A stretch of 64,000 nt of DNA, from assembly GCF_000196015.1 (NCBI RefSeq), contig NC_007974.2:1984001-2048000 (forward strand), written 5' to 3'. Shown in pieces: positions 63,931 through 64,000 of this stretch. The stretch comes from Cupriavidus metallidurans CH34. Lineage in GTDB: Bacteria; Pseudomonadota; Gammaproteobacteria; Burkholderiales; Burkholderiaceae. Position numbers and translations under genes: made by a program. Each line of letters begins with the position of its first letter. The stretch's first letter is position 1. The notes beneath the pieces were generated by a model. It saw only the letters and a program-made list of their open reading frames with translations. It was not told the DNA's origin and did not search any database.

Positions 63931-64000
63931 GAGAGAGTCCTTCTGAATGTAGATGTCGATGGAAACTGACGATGCCGCAGAACACGTGCCGGCGTGCTGC

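Overview
This is high-GC, densely coded DNA, most likely from a Cupriavidus/Ralstonia-type betaproteobacterium (Burkholderiaceae). The evidence is two Bug-family periplasmic receptors, a general porin ending in Phe, AcnB-type aconitase, a PXPV-repeat secreted protein, an NsrR/nnrS locus and several heavy-metal-type RND pumps with their own two-component systems. The genus is recollection of family distributions, not a measurement. No tRNA, rRNA, insertion sequence, integrase or CRISPR array was seen.

Layout. (1) 1-1534: the tail of an unknown gene, then dbpA (minus). (2) 1866-13260: a catabolic island with a quinone oxidoreductase, two beta-keto acid cleavage enzymes (BKACE/DUF849), two short-chain dehydrogenases, a TauD-type dioxygenase, a small alpha/beta hydrolase, a porin, two Bug receptors and an AraC-family regulator. 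A workable reading is uptake, hydroxylation, oxidation to a beta-keto acid, then acetyl-CoA-dependent cleavage; the substrate is unknown. (3) 13505-16096: acnB, with a strong terminator and a tandem ATAAGA-type element upstream. (4) 16545-21115: fliLMNOPQR (flagellar switch and export gate). (5) 21143-24192: a 51-codon orphan, a lipoprotein metallophosphoesterase and a di-haem cytochrome c peroxidase homologue. (6) 24162-27847: a chemoreceptor, nnrS with an NsrR-like operator, a 114-nt inverted-repeat element and a zinc-ribbon protein.

(7) 28008-41330: a 1744-residue pseudokinase/ATPase/GAF/histidine-kinase fusion with a FixJ-type regulator. It is followed by a divergent operon (YcaC-like hydrolase, chloroperoxidase-like hydrolase, YtcJ-like amidohydrolase with a Cys-rich tail, DoxX, MFS_3, XapX, lone receiver) and a second FixJ-type regulator. 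(8) 41492-49930: an HME-type RND pump and its adaptor, a divergent outer-membrane factor, and a divergent histidine kinase/LuxR-type regulator pair. (9) 49938-53450: a PXPV protein and a four-repeat membrane protein preceded by two PmrA/QseB-type boxes, then a QseB/QseC-like pair. (10) 53435-61511: a second adaptor-RND-outer-membrane-factor operon and a divergent OmpR-type two-component pair, bracketed by exact 17-bp inverted repeats. (11) 61512-63930: mgtC with a long structured leader carrying two small open frames, then a secreted metallo-beta-lactamase-fold hydrolase.

The strongest leads for undescribed biology are the BKACE island, the mgtC leader, the giant pseudokinase-histidine kinase with its operon, the PmrA boxes on the four-repeat membrane protein gene, and several near-perfect intergenic palindromes.
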